Shown one piece after another: positions 9,625-21,054 of a DNA stretch of 64,000 nucleotides; the first letter of the stretch is position 1; every line of letters begins with the position of its first letter. The position numbers and the translations under genes are program-made. The stretch is from assembly GCA_005656395.1 (NCBI GenBank), contig SRSI01000001.1, positions 744,001-808,000 on the forward strand, given 5' to 3'. The DNA is from Strongyloides papillosus (taxonomy: Eukaryota > Nematoda > Chromadorea > Rhabditida > Strongyloididae). Under the pieces are notes generated by a model that saw only the letters and a program-made list of their open reading frames with translations, made no database searches and was not told where the DNA came from.

Positions 9625-11883
9625 AAAGGACATTATGCAAACAAGTGCACGAATGAAGTTAAATTGGAGTCTAAAGTCAATGCCGTAGTTACTAAAAATG
9701 GATCTTCAGTTAAAATGAATTTATTGTACAGTGATGTTGTCGTTAATTAGGTTGTTAGTAACGTTAGTAATACATGTACATCAAATGATATTTTGATTAA
9801 GTGTAGTATTGCGTATAATGACATTAACGTTTTAGCATTGGTAGACACAGAAAGTGAAATTAATATGATTACTCATGATGCTGCAGTAAGATGTGGACTT
9901 GCATTGGAACCGACTAATTTCCATATTAGAGGAATAGTTGGTGTTGATTGTGTTAATGCTGTAACTTCAATCAAATTGTTAGGTGAAGAGTTAGAAGTTT
10001 ACGTTGGTAAGATTCCGGTTGCTGGTATTGATATTTTACTTGGTGTCAACGCAGTATTGAATTTAGGATTTCACAGGCTTTTTGGATTGTCGGAGAGAGC
10101 TCGATTGACGTCTCCAGATGATGATCAACCTGTTTTGTTGAGTATTAGTGAAGTAATTGAGCATAGTCGTGAAACCAAAGTTGAAGGAACTATTGAATCG
10201 TCGAAGTCTTGTTATACCAATGATGAAATACTGGCAATGTTATTAGAACGTGATGAAAGAGTGATGGCTGCAATATCATTTAAGAAAAATGATATCGGTA
10301 GATTCAATGAAGAGGTAGATGTTATAGTGATTGACTTTATGAAAGCTAGTAAGGATTTTATGCCGTATAAGTTTCCAGAAAAGATGCGTCAAGAAGGCGA
10401 TAAGCTTATAAATGAATTGTTGTCTACAAATACTATTGTTCCTGGTGGAGCAAAGTTGTTGCATAATATCATTTGTGTAAGAAAGAAGACTGGTGATATG
10501 CGTGCTTGTGTAGATATGAGATATAGCAACAAGTACATGTATAAATGTCAATACCCAATACCACGACTTGACCAATTTCTTTATAAGACAAGGGGTTACC
10601 GTTATTATTCCGTATTAGACCTGCCTGCTGCTTTTCATCAATTTTTGTTACATTCATCACAACGAGATTTATTTGGTATTTACTATCGTGGAAAATGTTA
10701 TCGTTATCAAACTTTACCACAAGGATGTAAGAATAGTCCAATGTTGATGCTAGAAAAGTTAAGTTCATTATTTGATGAAGATTTGATTTCATGGTACTAT
10801 GATGATGGCATTATTTGTAGTTATGAGTTTGATGATCACATGGAAAAGTTGTTGAAAGTATTGTTAAAGTTGGGTGAGGTAGGATTGAAGATTTCTCACG
10901 AAAAGTCGATTTATTGTTCTTTGGCTGTGGACTTTTTAGGTAATCGTTTGGAAGATGGACTTGTTATTACTGAATCAGCTAAACGTACTGTAAATTCAAT
11001 TCGTCCACCTTCATCCGTTAGTGAAGTTCGTTCTCTGTTAGGAAATCTCAGTTTTTACTCAAAGTATGTTCGTAATTATTCTCAAATCTTATTCCCGATT
11101 ACACAGTTGTTGAAGAAGTCAGTTGATTTTGTCTGGAGTGAAGCATGTGATGCTGCTCTTGTTGAACTTAAAAGAATACTTTCCAGTGATGTTGTACTTG
11201 CTAGGCTTAGATTGGATCTTCCTCTGATTATTCAATCCGATTCTTGTGAACGTGGTTATGGAGTAGCTATGTTTCAGGATTTCCCAGGTGAAGGACGTCG
11301 ACCAGTTTTGTTTTGGAGGATGAAGAGACCAAATAGAGTTAAGTATCGAAATAGTGTTTATTTAGAAGGACATGCTGTGATATGTTTTGTTCGTAAACAT
11401 TTTCATTTACTTTTGGGTATGGATATTTTTATTGAGAGTGATAACAAACCGTTAGTACAGGCAATGACAGGTGGAACATCTCATCCTCAACTTAGTGCAT
11501 GGGCACAGGAGTTGTCTTTTCTTTCAATTACGTGGAGTTATATTTCTAAGAATGTTAACGATGTTGCAGATATTCTCAGTCGAGTAGAAAAGGATGAGGA
11601 AGGTGATGATGAACCTGATGAAGCTTTAGAAATTTCTCCTTTTAGAGAGGGGGTGGGTTTGGATAAGAAACATGTTTGTGCAATAACTGCTATCGAACTT
11701 AAGGACCACCAGAGACAATGGATTACTGATAATGGCACTGATGGACTGACTAAGAGAGTCAATAGTGATTATTGGGGGAAGGTAAATGGATCCCGTTGGC
11801 ATCAGATGAATTGGTTGAAAAGGAAGCTTTGCTTGTTCATAGTTTTGGGCATTTCAATTGGCGTAAAGTTGCTGCAGTTTTGA
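9625..11883 (+). pseudogene. Ty3/gypsy pol: protease, reverse transcriptase, RNase H
   Basis: Same frame as gag, closed again by TAG at 9748-9750 and then open to 11883. The protease has LALVDTESEINMI, with DTE where retropepsins have DTG. Reverse transcriptase follows: SVLDLPAAFHQF, the LPQGCKNSP block, and catalytic YYDDG (about 10795-10809). The connection LLGNLSFYSKYVRNYS is gypsy-like, then RNase H with IIQSDSCERGYG and IESDNKP. The frame runs off into an unrelated tail after 11770, where integrase continues in another frame past a GGGGG run. There is no good ATG at the start, as expected for a gag-pol product. Confidence 0.9.
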
Positions 11884-12887
11884 AACATAAAGTTTACAAC
11901 CCGAAGTTAGAAAGTATTGTTGAAAGATGTATTAGTGCTTGTAAGACATGTCAACAATGTAATGTTAATGGTAAGAAAGTTAAAGTTTCAAATTGGTGTA
12001 GTTACATGGTTCCAAGAGAAAATTATGCTGCTGATATTTGTGGTCCACGAGAAGGAAAGTATATTCTTCACATGGTTGACAGTGCTACGTTGTTTTGGAT
12101 GGTTGAAGTTATTCCAAATGTTGAAAGTGATACAGTGATGATGGCTTCTCTTAAGTTATGTTGGAAATATGGGTTTCCCAATAGTTGGAGATCGGATAAT
12201 GCTCCATACTGGAATAAGACAATGGAGAAACTTGGAGAATTTGGATGCGATGTAAGTACAGGGAATCCGTATCATCACAATGGTAATAGTGTAGCAGAGA
12301 ATGCAATTGGTAATCTTCAGCATGTAATGAGGAAGATTTTGACGGACCAAATTGATAGGAACAAGAAACCAATGGATTTAGAGGATGTTGTGGAATGGTC
12401 GGTTATATTCCATAACTCTATTGCTGAAGAAGGAGAAAGTCCTAGTGAACTATTCTTAGGTCACAAGCTCAAGTACCCGTCATATGTGGAGAAGCATTCT
12501 TACAGTGAAGAAGGCTCAGATGCTGCAAGAGACGTCGAATTGCTTCGTTTAGAAATGTTGAGCAAGTCTAGTGCCCAACGGATGATGAAAAAAATAGTAA
12601 GAGAAGAAAAAGAAATGAAAAAGAGTAAGGATTCTACTGTTATGAATAAACGGACGTATAAAATTGGAGATCTGGTCCTCACTTCTTCATGTTGGAAGAA
12701 ACTTAAAGCTAAATGGGAAGGTCCATATGTCATCAAGGAGATTCATGGATCAACTGCCGTACTCGAGAGAGCTGTTAAAGCTGTTAATGGAAAGAAACGA
12801 GGTAGACCACCAAAGAATGTTATCTCAAGGAATCTCGTCCAGTTGAAGAAATTTAAGGATGGTGATGTTTTAAGGGGTGGTGAGTGA
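11772..12887 (+). CDS. Ty3/gypsy integrase
   Basis: A 371-residue open frame, one frameshift away from RT/RNase H (the shift falls at ATTGGGGGAAGG, about 11773-11785). An HHCC zinc finger is near the start (HSFGHFNW ... CISACKTCQQC). The DDE core follows: YAADICGP, SWRSDNAPYW, and NSVAENAIGN for the glutamate. A GPY-like motif (KWEGPYVI) and an AT-hook core (GKKRGRPPK, about 12790-12816) lie near the C-terminus. The stop is inside the first bases of the 3' LTR. It joins cDNA to host DNA; the AT-hook could aid docking on AT-rich chromatin (inference). Confidence 0.9.
   Translation: MGEGKWIPLASDELVEKEALLVHSFGHFNWRKVAAVLKHKVYNPKLESIVERCISACKTCQQCNVNGKKVKVSNWCSYMVPRENYAADICGPREGKYILHMVDSATLFWMVEVIPNVESDTVMMASLKLCWKYGFPNSWRSDNAPYWNKTMEKLGEFGCDVSTGNPYHHNGNSVAENAIGNLQHVMRKILTDQIDRNKKPMDLEDVVEWSVIFHNSIAEEGESPSELFLGHKLKYPSYVEKHSYSEEGSDAARDVELLRLEMLSKSSAQRMMKKIVREEKEMKKSKDSTVMNKRTYKIGDLVLTSSCWKKLKAKWEGPYVIKEIHGSTAVLERAVKAVNGKKRGRPPKNVISRNLVQLKKFKDGDVLRGGE
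12868..12884 (+). promoter_or_regulatory. Polypurine tract before the 3' LTR
   Basis: TTTTAAGGGGTGGTGAG directly abuts the LTR start TGAATG, the position of the plus-strand primer in LTR elements. Confidence 0.65.
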
Positions 12888-13098
12888 ATGATGTGCAGGT
12901 AATTTAGATCAAGTTGGGAGGAAGGAGTGACCAAAATTAATGGAAGAACGTATCAAACAGAATTTATTAATAAATTTGTTCATTAATTTTAATAAGTGTT
13001 CGTGTTTTTAATTTTGCTTATATATAATTTTATTGTTGTAGGGTATTTGTTGGATAAGACACCAGCAATAATAATTTTATAATAAAATATTATTTTCT
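12885..13098 (+). repeat. 3' LTR of the Ty3/gypsy element
   Basis: Identical to 8122-8335 over all 214 bases. The following bases ATACG nearly match the 5' flank ATAAG. Confidence 0.92.
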
Positions 13099-13139
13099 AT
13101 ACGATGGAAATCAACTTGCCCGTGGTCGCCTATGATCAA

Positions 13140-15305
13140 ACGAAATGACATTAAAAAAAAGGAAAAAATATGAGTAACCATGGACAAGCAAATGTCCACC
13201 GTCTGAAAAAAGGTGGCACAAATTGGTCAAAAAGATGTAGCAAAAATGACGAAAATGACGCAAATTAATAAAAAAGATGGCGCAAAATGTCATAAGATAT
13301 AGCAAATTTTACAAATGTGTAACATATTTGATGTAGATAACTCTTAAATTCTGGGGTTCAAAAAACATTATGAAAACAATTTAGAGCATCAAATGTGAAA
13401 ATTTCATAAAATACAATTTATAATAATTCAAACAATTGAAAAATATTTAAAAAATGTACTGTAATATGTTAAAAATGTTTTTTTTTATAAAAGTGTTTGT
13501 AATTTTACATAGAATTAAATTCTAACCTTGTATTTTAGAATTTATTGTAGTAAACAACTTATGTTCTAAAATAAAAATAGTATACTAAAAAAAGAGAAAC
13601 TTATTTTAATAATTCACTAATTATTGTTTTAATTTTTCATGTACAAAATAATTGTGAAAAAATTAGTCGCAAATAAAGAAAATTTGAATTTTATTTGGTG
13701 GGACAAATTTATTACATTTTTTGCAAACCTGTGTCCTTTTTTTTGTGTGTAGATATAATAATTTACCGCTCAGATTTAAATTGAGAGAATAGAATTTTTA
13801 AAATTAATTTGCACGAAAACTCGTCGCAATTATTCAAACGACGGAAGAGTTAATAATTTAACGTAGTAAATTCTTCAATTGTTTAATTCTTCTGTACTTT
13901 TGTTTGGAATTTTAATATTAAAAAGTGTCATATTAACTTTTTTTACGTATTAACATTTAAATAGAAAAATTGTTAATCTTCACAAAGTATATGATGAAGC
14001 AAAAGTTCAAGAAAGTTAAACTTGTTTTGCTATTAATAAAAAGAAATAACAAGAAAACAACGAAAAAATAATAAATATTAATGAAGATTAGTGAATCTGA
14101 AATAATGTTTGTGAAGAAGTAGGTTGTCTTTCTAAATTAACCATTTAGCTAGATAGAAATTAAGAAGCATGGATCTACATAATTTTTATTTAAAAAAAGT
14201 AGTGTTTTTAATACAAAATGTTAATATTAATGAAATACAGATACAAAAAAGGCCTTTAAATTAAGACTGTGTCTTGTAAACGTTACCCAAGCAACTAAAA
14301 AGTCTGTAAATAATAGAATATAAATCATTAATTTTTAGGAAATTAAAACTTTTTTAATTCATATAGAATGTATGTAATTTTTAAAAAGTCTATAAAATTT
14401 TCCGTTTAATTTTATCGCTTATTAATTTTGCGATAGTTAATTTTTTTTGAATATTTGAAAAAGGATAGAATTTTTATAAAAGTTTGATATAGATGCAAAA
14501 TAAATTTATGTTAGTTAATTAAATATAAAAAATTATATTCTCCCAAAATTTTTTAAGTACCATGTTTTGAGACAGAAAATTTCTGTGTGTTAACAAGTTT
14601 TTTTAAATATTTTAAAGGCTTTTTAAACGACAATTACAAGTAAATTTTATTATCAAAACACGGAAACAAAATTATTGCAATACATCATACAGCAAATCTT
14701 ATACTTTACCAAACTTTTTAACAGCAAATATTTTCTTTCTAGAATATTTTAGGAACTTCATTTAAGTGACACTTTTTTGGTATAAAAACAATAATAATTT
14801 AAAAATACCTATTTTTTTGTTGTAAAGTTTAGAATATTATGCATAGTTAATCTCAATGAAAAAACATTCCAGCTTATGTAGCTAGCTATATAAGAAAGGT
14901 TGAGTGTTCTCTTTACCGCAAAAAACAATCGATCTACCGTAGATTGGGCTATTAAAAATTTTTCTTTACTTCCTTATTTTAAATATAAAAATTTTATCTC
15001 GTTTAGCTTATTTTCCACCTTCAAAAATTTAAAAGATTATTTCTATCATTTTACGTGTACTTAATGCATAATTATATAAGATGACCTCATTTTCCGTACA
15101 TAGTCATCTTACAAATATTTTATGAAAATCTGCATAAGACAACTCATATATTTTGCATTTGGTGCATATAAAAATTATTTTTAATACAATTCTAACTTTT
15201 ATATTTTAATTACTTAAAAAATTAATGTCTCTTGAAAAAGAGATACTTGGAATTAATGGACATATATGTTCATCAAAAATTAATATGGAAAATCATAAAT
15301 ATGTA
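13140..15305 (+). repeat. R1 inverted repeat, right arm
   Basis: Reverse-complement partner of 6300-7965 (anchors listed there). It is longer because it holds about 1.2 kb (13760-14960) with no clear match in the left arm; that extra part is featureless AT-rich DNA with no ORF. It also carries the uninterrupted target sequence of the 510-bp MITE. It ends near AATATGGAAAATCATAAAT, a boundary also seen in the copy ending near 23015. Confidence 0.75.
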
Positions 15306-15350
15306 AATGTTAATTTGCATTTTGTCATATCTTCATATCTCAGCTGAAGA

Positions 15351-15611
15351 TGTAATAATGTTGTGCCGGCGCTTTGCTTCAATACACCTATTAAGAGAAT
15401 ATCAAGGACAGCACATGTAGGAAATAATATAAAGAAACGATCACTAACTATTTGATTATAAATATTGCATCGTATATCACTTCTGCTCCTATACTCATTA
15501 TATATTATCGTTGTAACTAATAAACAGTTTATCTTTTCCTTCGTTGTTTAGATTTTGTGTCCTCCAAGATCTGGGGCCTCTTACGAGATACCCTGATCCG
15601 CGAGAACAACA
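15351..15611 (+). repeat. 5' LTR of the older Ty3/gypsy element
   Basis: 261 bp, from TGTAATAATGTTGTG to GAGAACAACA. Start and end match the 3' LTR, but the middle is ~390 bp shorter. TGAAGGTTCTACC follows at once, a diverged form of the TGGAGGTTCCAC primer site found next to two other LTR families in this window; the overlapping ATG could start gag. Confidence 0.75.
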
Positions 15612-16429
15612 TGAAGGTTCTACCTCGATTTCAACGAATTCTTAACACCATGCTCGTTTTTCTATCTACTTGTTACTCCGTAGCTTATATTTCGTTTTCT
15701 CCCATAGTCCTAATGGTAGTCTAATTTTGTACGAAGGTACATTCATTTTATTTTTGTTACGGTCTTTATGATCTTATAATTTCTTTTTTAAATATCTTCC
15801 CGTTATAAGTTCTTCTTCTCCCAGACTTTAACTCTCGATCTGCTATAAAAGATGGCCGGCACTTTTCATAGGTAACAACAGATGCGTAAGGTTGATTTGG
15901 CTGATCAACACGTGCTTTTACGCCTTAGGTAAGAGATAGTTAAAGGGTATCGTCACTCTTAATAGCCTAGCACACGCGGTTTATTTTAGTCTCTAATAAT
16001 AATATTTTACTATATTAGTTATATGAACATTAGTCGATTATCAATTATACAATAATAGTTCAACGATCACTCATGAGTTTAATGAAAGCATCGAAAATTA
16101 AGAGATGATAACCTTGGTATTTCAATTCTTTTAAGCTTAGAAAAAAATTCTGCAATCTAATTTTTAATCTATTCGTCGAATATTAATGCTTTGATCTTAA
16201 ATAGTAGATACCGTCTGGAGAAAAAAAACAATTTTTCAATTTATTTTACTCTTACTAATATCTATAGATAATTATCACCTTTTGAACATGTTTCAATTAA
16301 TATTTTTTATAAAAAATACCCAAGGTTATGAAAATTAGAGACTTCCTCTTATATATATTTTTATTTTTCGCGTACTGTATCATATTCGTATTCATATTGA
16401 AATGCGTATAGGTATTTAAACGACAAGCT
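15612..16429. other. Internal remnant without a recognisable gene
   Basis: Between the 5' LTR and the first recognisable pol codons. A short open stretch from the ATG at 15611 (about 38 codons) may be the gag start; the rest is AT-rich with no domain I can identify. Confidence 0.4.
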
Positions 16430-16435
16430 TTTAAA

Positions 16436-17581
16436 TTGAATGCCACTACCATAGCTGGATTTGAATCGCTATATGTTCTGATGAAGCCCAAATGGCTGGA
16501 AGAACAACGTGGAGCAACCAAACTATCGGCAGCGGAACAACAACAGAGTGCTCTTGAGAAAGCAATCAAATTAGGGTTACGCTTCTCTCTATCCAAATGC
16601 CTATTCTTCCAAATCTCATAAGAATATCCCGGTTTTATCATTAGTAAACAAGGTATACCACCCAATCCTAAGAAAACCAAAGTCTTAGCCGACAAAGAAA
16701 TCTTTAAAAATGAAAAAGAGTTGCGTTTTTTTCTAGGAGCAGCTATTTACTACAGAAAACACATAACTAATTACAGCAAGATCGCTAGTATACTTTACGA
16801 AGCTACCAAAAATTTTATTTGGAACGACCATCATACTACCGCATTTAACAACCTCAAAACAGCAATAATTAATGCTTGCACATTGTCTCTACCAGACTCT
16901 ATTGCTCTGTATGCTATAATGATAGACGCCTCAATACAAGGTCTTGGCGCTGCTCTTATACAAGATAACAAACCTATTGCATTTACATCCCGAACATTAA
17001 AGAAATCCGAAGTCATGTATGCCCCTGTGCAACTTGAAGCAATAGGACTCGTCTATGCTCTTAAACAGTTAACACCGTACATCTTTGGTAAACGAACAAC
17101 TATTTTAACCGATCAAAGCAGTCTATTGAGTTTGATGACGAAAAGAGATGTATCCAACATTCTGGATAGGCACAAAACTTATATAATGGGTTTTGATCTC
17201 GATATTAAATATATCAAAGGTACAGACAACTCAGTAGCTGATTATTTAAGTAGAAAAATCTTTAGCATTGACATAACATCTACTACCGCTAACTTTACAG
17301 ACGCATTCCCCAAACTAACTAACTATTTACAACTTCCTTACGTTGTTGATAATTTTAAAAAGTATCTATCTAACAAAGAAAGAGAACTTTATCCCGAAGG
17401 AACCATTTCCTCTCGTGGTAAATTGCGATTTTTCGTACATCAGAAGTTACGTTTTATGTTACTAACAGTGTGGTACGAACATCCTTTACTTGGTAACCAT
17501 TCAGGTTTCGACAAAGGGGCACCTAAAATAAAAGATGTCTTCCTTTTGCCTAACATGGATACTGATATTAAACGTGTATGA
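16436..17581 (+). pseudogene. Ty3/gypsy RT tail, RNase H and integrase zinc finger
   Basis: One frame with stops at 16619 and 17579. It starts in the last part of RT (GLRFSLSKCLFF, then GFIISKQGI), passes the connection (FFLGAAIYYRKHITNYSK), RNase H (MIDASIQGLGAAL, ILTDQSSLLSL, VADYLSRKIF), and the integrase zinc finger histidines (EHPLLGNHSG). TGA at 17579-17581 falls just before its cysteine pair (TACNKCLV, still in frame after the stop). RT motifs up to YxDD are missing, so the element lost its front half. Confidence 0.85.
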
Positions 17582-18030
17582 ACAGCATGTAATAAATGCT
17601 TAGTTAGTAAACCCCATCCTACATTATTAGCTAAAGTTAATGAGAAATCCTTACCACCACCTCTGCAACCAATGCATACTATAAGCCTTGAGTATTTCGT
17701 AATAAGTGAACACTGCTACATACTGGTATTAATAGACGAGTATAGTAGATTTGTTCATTTGCAACATTCCACGACCATGGGAGTACAAACAGTAATTACT
17801 TTTTTTGAAAAATACGTTCTTTCTGTTAGGATTTCGACACACTTTGAAAACTGATAATGGCCCCGCATTTATATCTGATTTTTTTAAAAACTTTTGTAAA
17901 ATTTATAACACCGAATTATATAACGTATCACCTTATAACCACCAAGGAAACGTAATCGTCGAGAGATTCAATCGTATGATTCGTGAATCCATTAGACCGT
18001 ATAACGAACATGACATACGAGACCGTTAAA
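17582..18030 (+). pseudogene. Ty3/gypsy integrase core
   Basis: After the TGA the frame continues through the cysteine pair and on to the first core block (ILVLIDEYSRFV), then a frameshift at about 17820 moves into a second frame containing LKTDNGPAFISD (second Asp) and YNHQGNVIVERFNRMIR (Glu region). Together these are the D, D and E blocks of a retroviral-type integrase. It ends at TAA 18027-18029 shortly before the nested solo LTR. Confidence 0.85.
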
Positions 18031-18177
18031 AGGCTAAAAATAACCTTTAAAAAGACTAGTTATGTCACAGCTCTATATTGTATGCCTGAAGAAAAGGGTA
18101 TAAAGGGAATTGAATATTTTATTTTATTCATGATTGTTTGATATGTATTTTTAATTGTATAATTATTTTTATATAAT

Positions 18178-18374
18178 TGTAATGAACGGTTGACTGAAAA
18201 CGAACGAAAACCAATCTGTTTAACAAAAGAACTAAAGATCAAACATATGCGTACCAAATACTTTCACTGTCTTTGAGGAGTATATAATAGGTAAAATTTA
18301 TATAAATTGTGTGTTAGTAATTTTCGGTACTCAAATAAACATCTATAACATATTTGTATTTCTGCATTCATAAC
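18178..18374 (+). mobile_element. Solo LTR with perfect 5-bp duplication
   Basis: 197 bp starting TGTAATGAACGGTTGACTG, closely related to 37928-38127. ATAAT occurs on both sides (18173-18177, 18375-18379), so it inserted cleanly and lost its internal part by LTR-LTR recombination. It interrupts the older Ty3/gypsy element between the integrase core and its C-terminus, so it is younger. Confidence 0.85.
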
Positions 18375-18676
18375 ATAATAAAGTTTTGTTACTAGTATCG
18401 TATCTTTTATTTACCTCTATCTTAATAAGCATATAAGAGTTAATAACGAGACGTTATTCTGTGTATACATTTAACGCTCTCAGAAGGCGTAGTTTCAAAG
18501 AAGATATAAATACCAAGAGAAACTCATACTTAATGTTATATTTAAAATAGTATAAGTTGAAATATGTATATTTCTAATAAAGGGTTTATATTATATCTTA
18601 CTTTTGTATTATCACCTGAGGATAGCACTTCGTTAAAAAAGCTTATATACAGTACGTTCACAATTACAGCTCTTCT

Positions 18677-19227
18677 ATGACTCAAGAAGGCAAACCCAAG
18701 GAATATTTGCTTTCCAATCCAGACAGATTATTAGAAGAACCATATGTTAACAGGACTCTCTCTGGCCGAAGAGAATTATTGTTATTCATAAAACAGCAAC
18801 TTAATCAAGACGACACGTCACAGCCACCTGAACATGAATTTATACGAATCTCTGATAGAATTATCGTGCTTCGAAAAGACAAGACAGCGCACAACAATGA
18901 AAAACAATACACTGACCCTTTCTGCATAATACAACATCTTTATGGAGATTCTTACTTGATCCAGAAAACAACCCCTTCAAATAGACTCACAGGATTACCT
19001 GAAAAATGTAGTCCAAGAATACTGAAAATAGCTCCAAATATAATTCAACAAGAATATAAATCTATAGCATTATCCAAGGCGATACTGAAATAGTAACTCT
19101 TCACCGCGGTCGTGGAAGACCTAAGAAGAATACTATGAATACCTTAAAGGAAATAGAAACTGCCGACCCGCAGCCTACAAAACGTAGACGCGACAGACCA
19201 CGTAAAAATCCGGAACAGTTGAAATGA
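18677..19227 (+). pseudogene. Ty3/gypsy integrase C-terminus with two AT-hook-like motifs
   Basis: An open stretch of 138 codons (18677-19093) continues, after a frameshift near 19080, to a stop at 19225-19227. The first part has the layout of an integrase tail (ISDRIIVLRK, then FCIIQHLYGDSYLIQ, resembling the GPY-like SH3 fold). The second part has two AT-hook cores, RGRGRPKKNT and RRRDRPRKNP, about 28 residues apart. Such hooks bind the minor groove of AT-rich DNA, which could guide insertion (inference). Confidence 0.65.
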
Positions 19228-19870
19228 TTTGTCTGCTGCCTATCAGCTCCTAATATAAACCTTTACAACATGAATATTACACTACTGATTTTACATTCAA
19301 ACTTTTTACTTCTTTTTACTTCTATCTATGACAACTCTCACATTATTGCTCCTGAAACTGTTACGATCCTTATCAAATACTAACCAACTTCCCTTCCTCC
19401 CTATTTTTCTTATATATATTATATCACTTATTGTATTTTCTCAAACCTATGACACCTAGTTTAATTTTTCTTACTCCACATTATCCTATACATCATAATA
19501 CTTACTATTCATTAATATCCTTTTTTATCACTCTAAAATCAAGTTGTTTCAAGCATTTTATTATATTAATACCAAAACTCATCTTATATTTTAACCATTT
19601 TTCTTTAATCATTTATTCTCTTGTGGAGTATCCACACTATATATTATTTATGACACGATTATTTTATTGATCCACGAAATGCTACTCCATACGTCTTTAC
19701 AGACATATAAAAACATTTCACATCCAAACAATATTTGAAATCTATAAATACTGCACCAATCTTCGCATTGTCAAACGTTACCACTACTTCACAAGACTAC
19801 AAATTGCAGTGCCGAACAAATTAGAAAATGTCAACTTTTTCAAATAAATTCAGAAGCTTAATATGGGGGA
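19228..19870. other. 3' untranslated part of the older Ty3/gypsy element
   Basis: AT-rich, no domain recognised in its short open stretches. It ends with the polypurine tract ATATGGGGGA directly before the 3' LTR. Confidence 0.5.
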
Positions 19871-20520
19871 TGTAATATTGTTGTGTTGGAGCAATGCTCC
19901 AACACACCTATTAAGATACTATCAAAGGCATCAACGATCGCAGACTGAGTATATATAGCCGATACAACACCCGAATATTTTACCCTTTATATTTCACAGC
20001 AATTTCTCTTTTATATATATCAATTGTACATTATATAACTATATATTGTATTTCCTTATACATATATACTTTATTGTGTTAATAAGATATAGCCATATCT
20101 TAAGTAGAAGTTCTGATTTTTGTAATTTTGGAATAAGGTTTAGTGAACCAATCCCAAGGTTTTTATTCATTCTTTTTATTCATTTTAAAATATTAGTTAT
20201 CTAAGTTGTGAATTTGGAGATCTTATATTTATATTGTTAAAAATTAAACTACTTGTATTGTGTAAGTATAATGTTGTCTTTGTTTAATATTGTATTGTGT
20301 CTCTCTGAAGGTGGCCACATAAATACTTTACTTATAGTTAATAAATAAAATTTATACAGATCTGAGTTTTTGTTATAATAGGAATTGACGCCAGCAACAA
20401 CATATTAAATTTTTACTTGTTGAATATTAATAAATCACTTAATACTTTATCGTTTTTCTTACTTAGTATTCTCCGGTGTCTGGGGTCTCTTAGGAGATCT
20501 CCAGATCCGTGAGGATAACA
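19871..20520 (+). repeat. 3' LTR of the older Ty3/gypsy element
   Basis: About 650 bp from TGTAATATTGTTGTG to GAGGATAACA, sharing both ends with the 5' LTR but holding roughly 390 bp more. It includes a TATATATAG box-like site near 19950 and the GGGGTCTCTTAGGAGATC block near its end. The difference could be an insertion here or a deletion in the 5' copy. Confidence 0.7.
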
Positions 20521-21054
20521 ATCTTTTGTATTTATTTTATAAATAATAAAATCTGCATTTCATAACACATTTTTATTATATTGTAACAAACTTCATTTTA
20601 CATAAATAAAGCTTTAACTTAAAAAAAATCGCTACATTCACAAATCCAGAAGATTTCCTCTGAGAGCTCCTAGGATTATACATTAACCAAGCTAATGGAG
20701 GCTTGGGAAAAGCAACATGATGAAACAGTATTTAAGAAGAAAAATTTTAATAAATATTATATTACATTTTAACAGTCCAAGAAATCCTGTTTAATTTCCA
20801 CATTGAAACAGATACTATTTCACTATCACTTTTTAATTTAATGTTTATTATATTAAAAAAAATTTTTCATAATAAATTTCTATATTTGCATATAAAAGTA
20901 GAACTATTTTATTAAATTTTCAATATATTTATATTAAAAATATAATTCGATTAATTTAGAATCATAAGGTTATATGCCTTTCAATATATTTATGTATAAA
21001 TCAGATAAATTCATATTATATTTTTCGTTAAAAATTATCATTTTATTATAGATT
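20521..21054. other. No gene seen
   Basis: AT-rich sequence with no open frame, repeat or motif that I can support. Confidence 0.6.

Larger units (their letters stand above)
8122..13098 (+). mobile_element. Complete Ty3/gypsy LTR retrotransposon
   Basis: A 4.98-kb element with identical LTRs (8122-8335 and 12885-13098), gag with CCHC knuckle, and pol in the order protease, reverse transcriptase, RNase H, integrase, which is the Ty3/gypsy order. The flanks ATAAG (8117-8121) and ATACG (13099-13103) are a near-match 5-bp target duplication. Identical LTRs mean a recent insertion, yet gag-pol has two in-frame stops and a frameshift. It occupies the loop of the R1 inverted repeat. The integrase tail has a GPY-like motif (KWEGPYVI) and a lysine-arginine tract with an AT-hook core. 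Confidence 0.92.
15351..20520 (+). mobile_element. Older Ty3/gypsy element, broken and nested
   Basis: Two diverged LTRs (15351-15611 and 19871-20520) enclose remains of reverse transcriptase, RNase H, integrase and an AT-hook tail in the right order. The gag-protease region and the front of RT are gone (only ~800 bp separates the LTR from the RT tail). A solo LTR of another family with a perfect ATAAT duplication is inserted at 18178-18374. A polypurine tract ATGGGGGA precedes the 3' LTR. No target duplication is visible at the outer ends. Confidence 0.82.

Noticed and set aside
16297..16695. Minus-strand frame of 132 codons
   Set aside because: Antisense to recognisable RT-tail codons of the older gypsy element.
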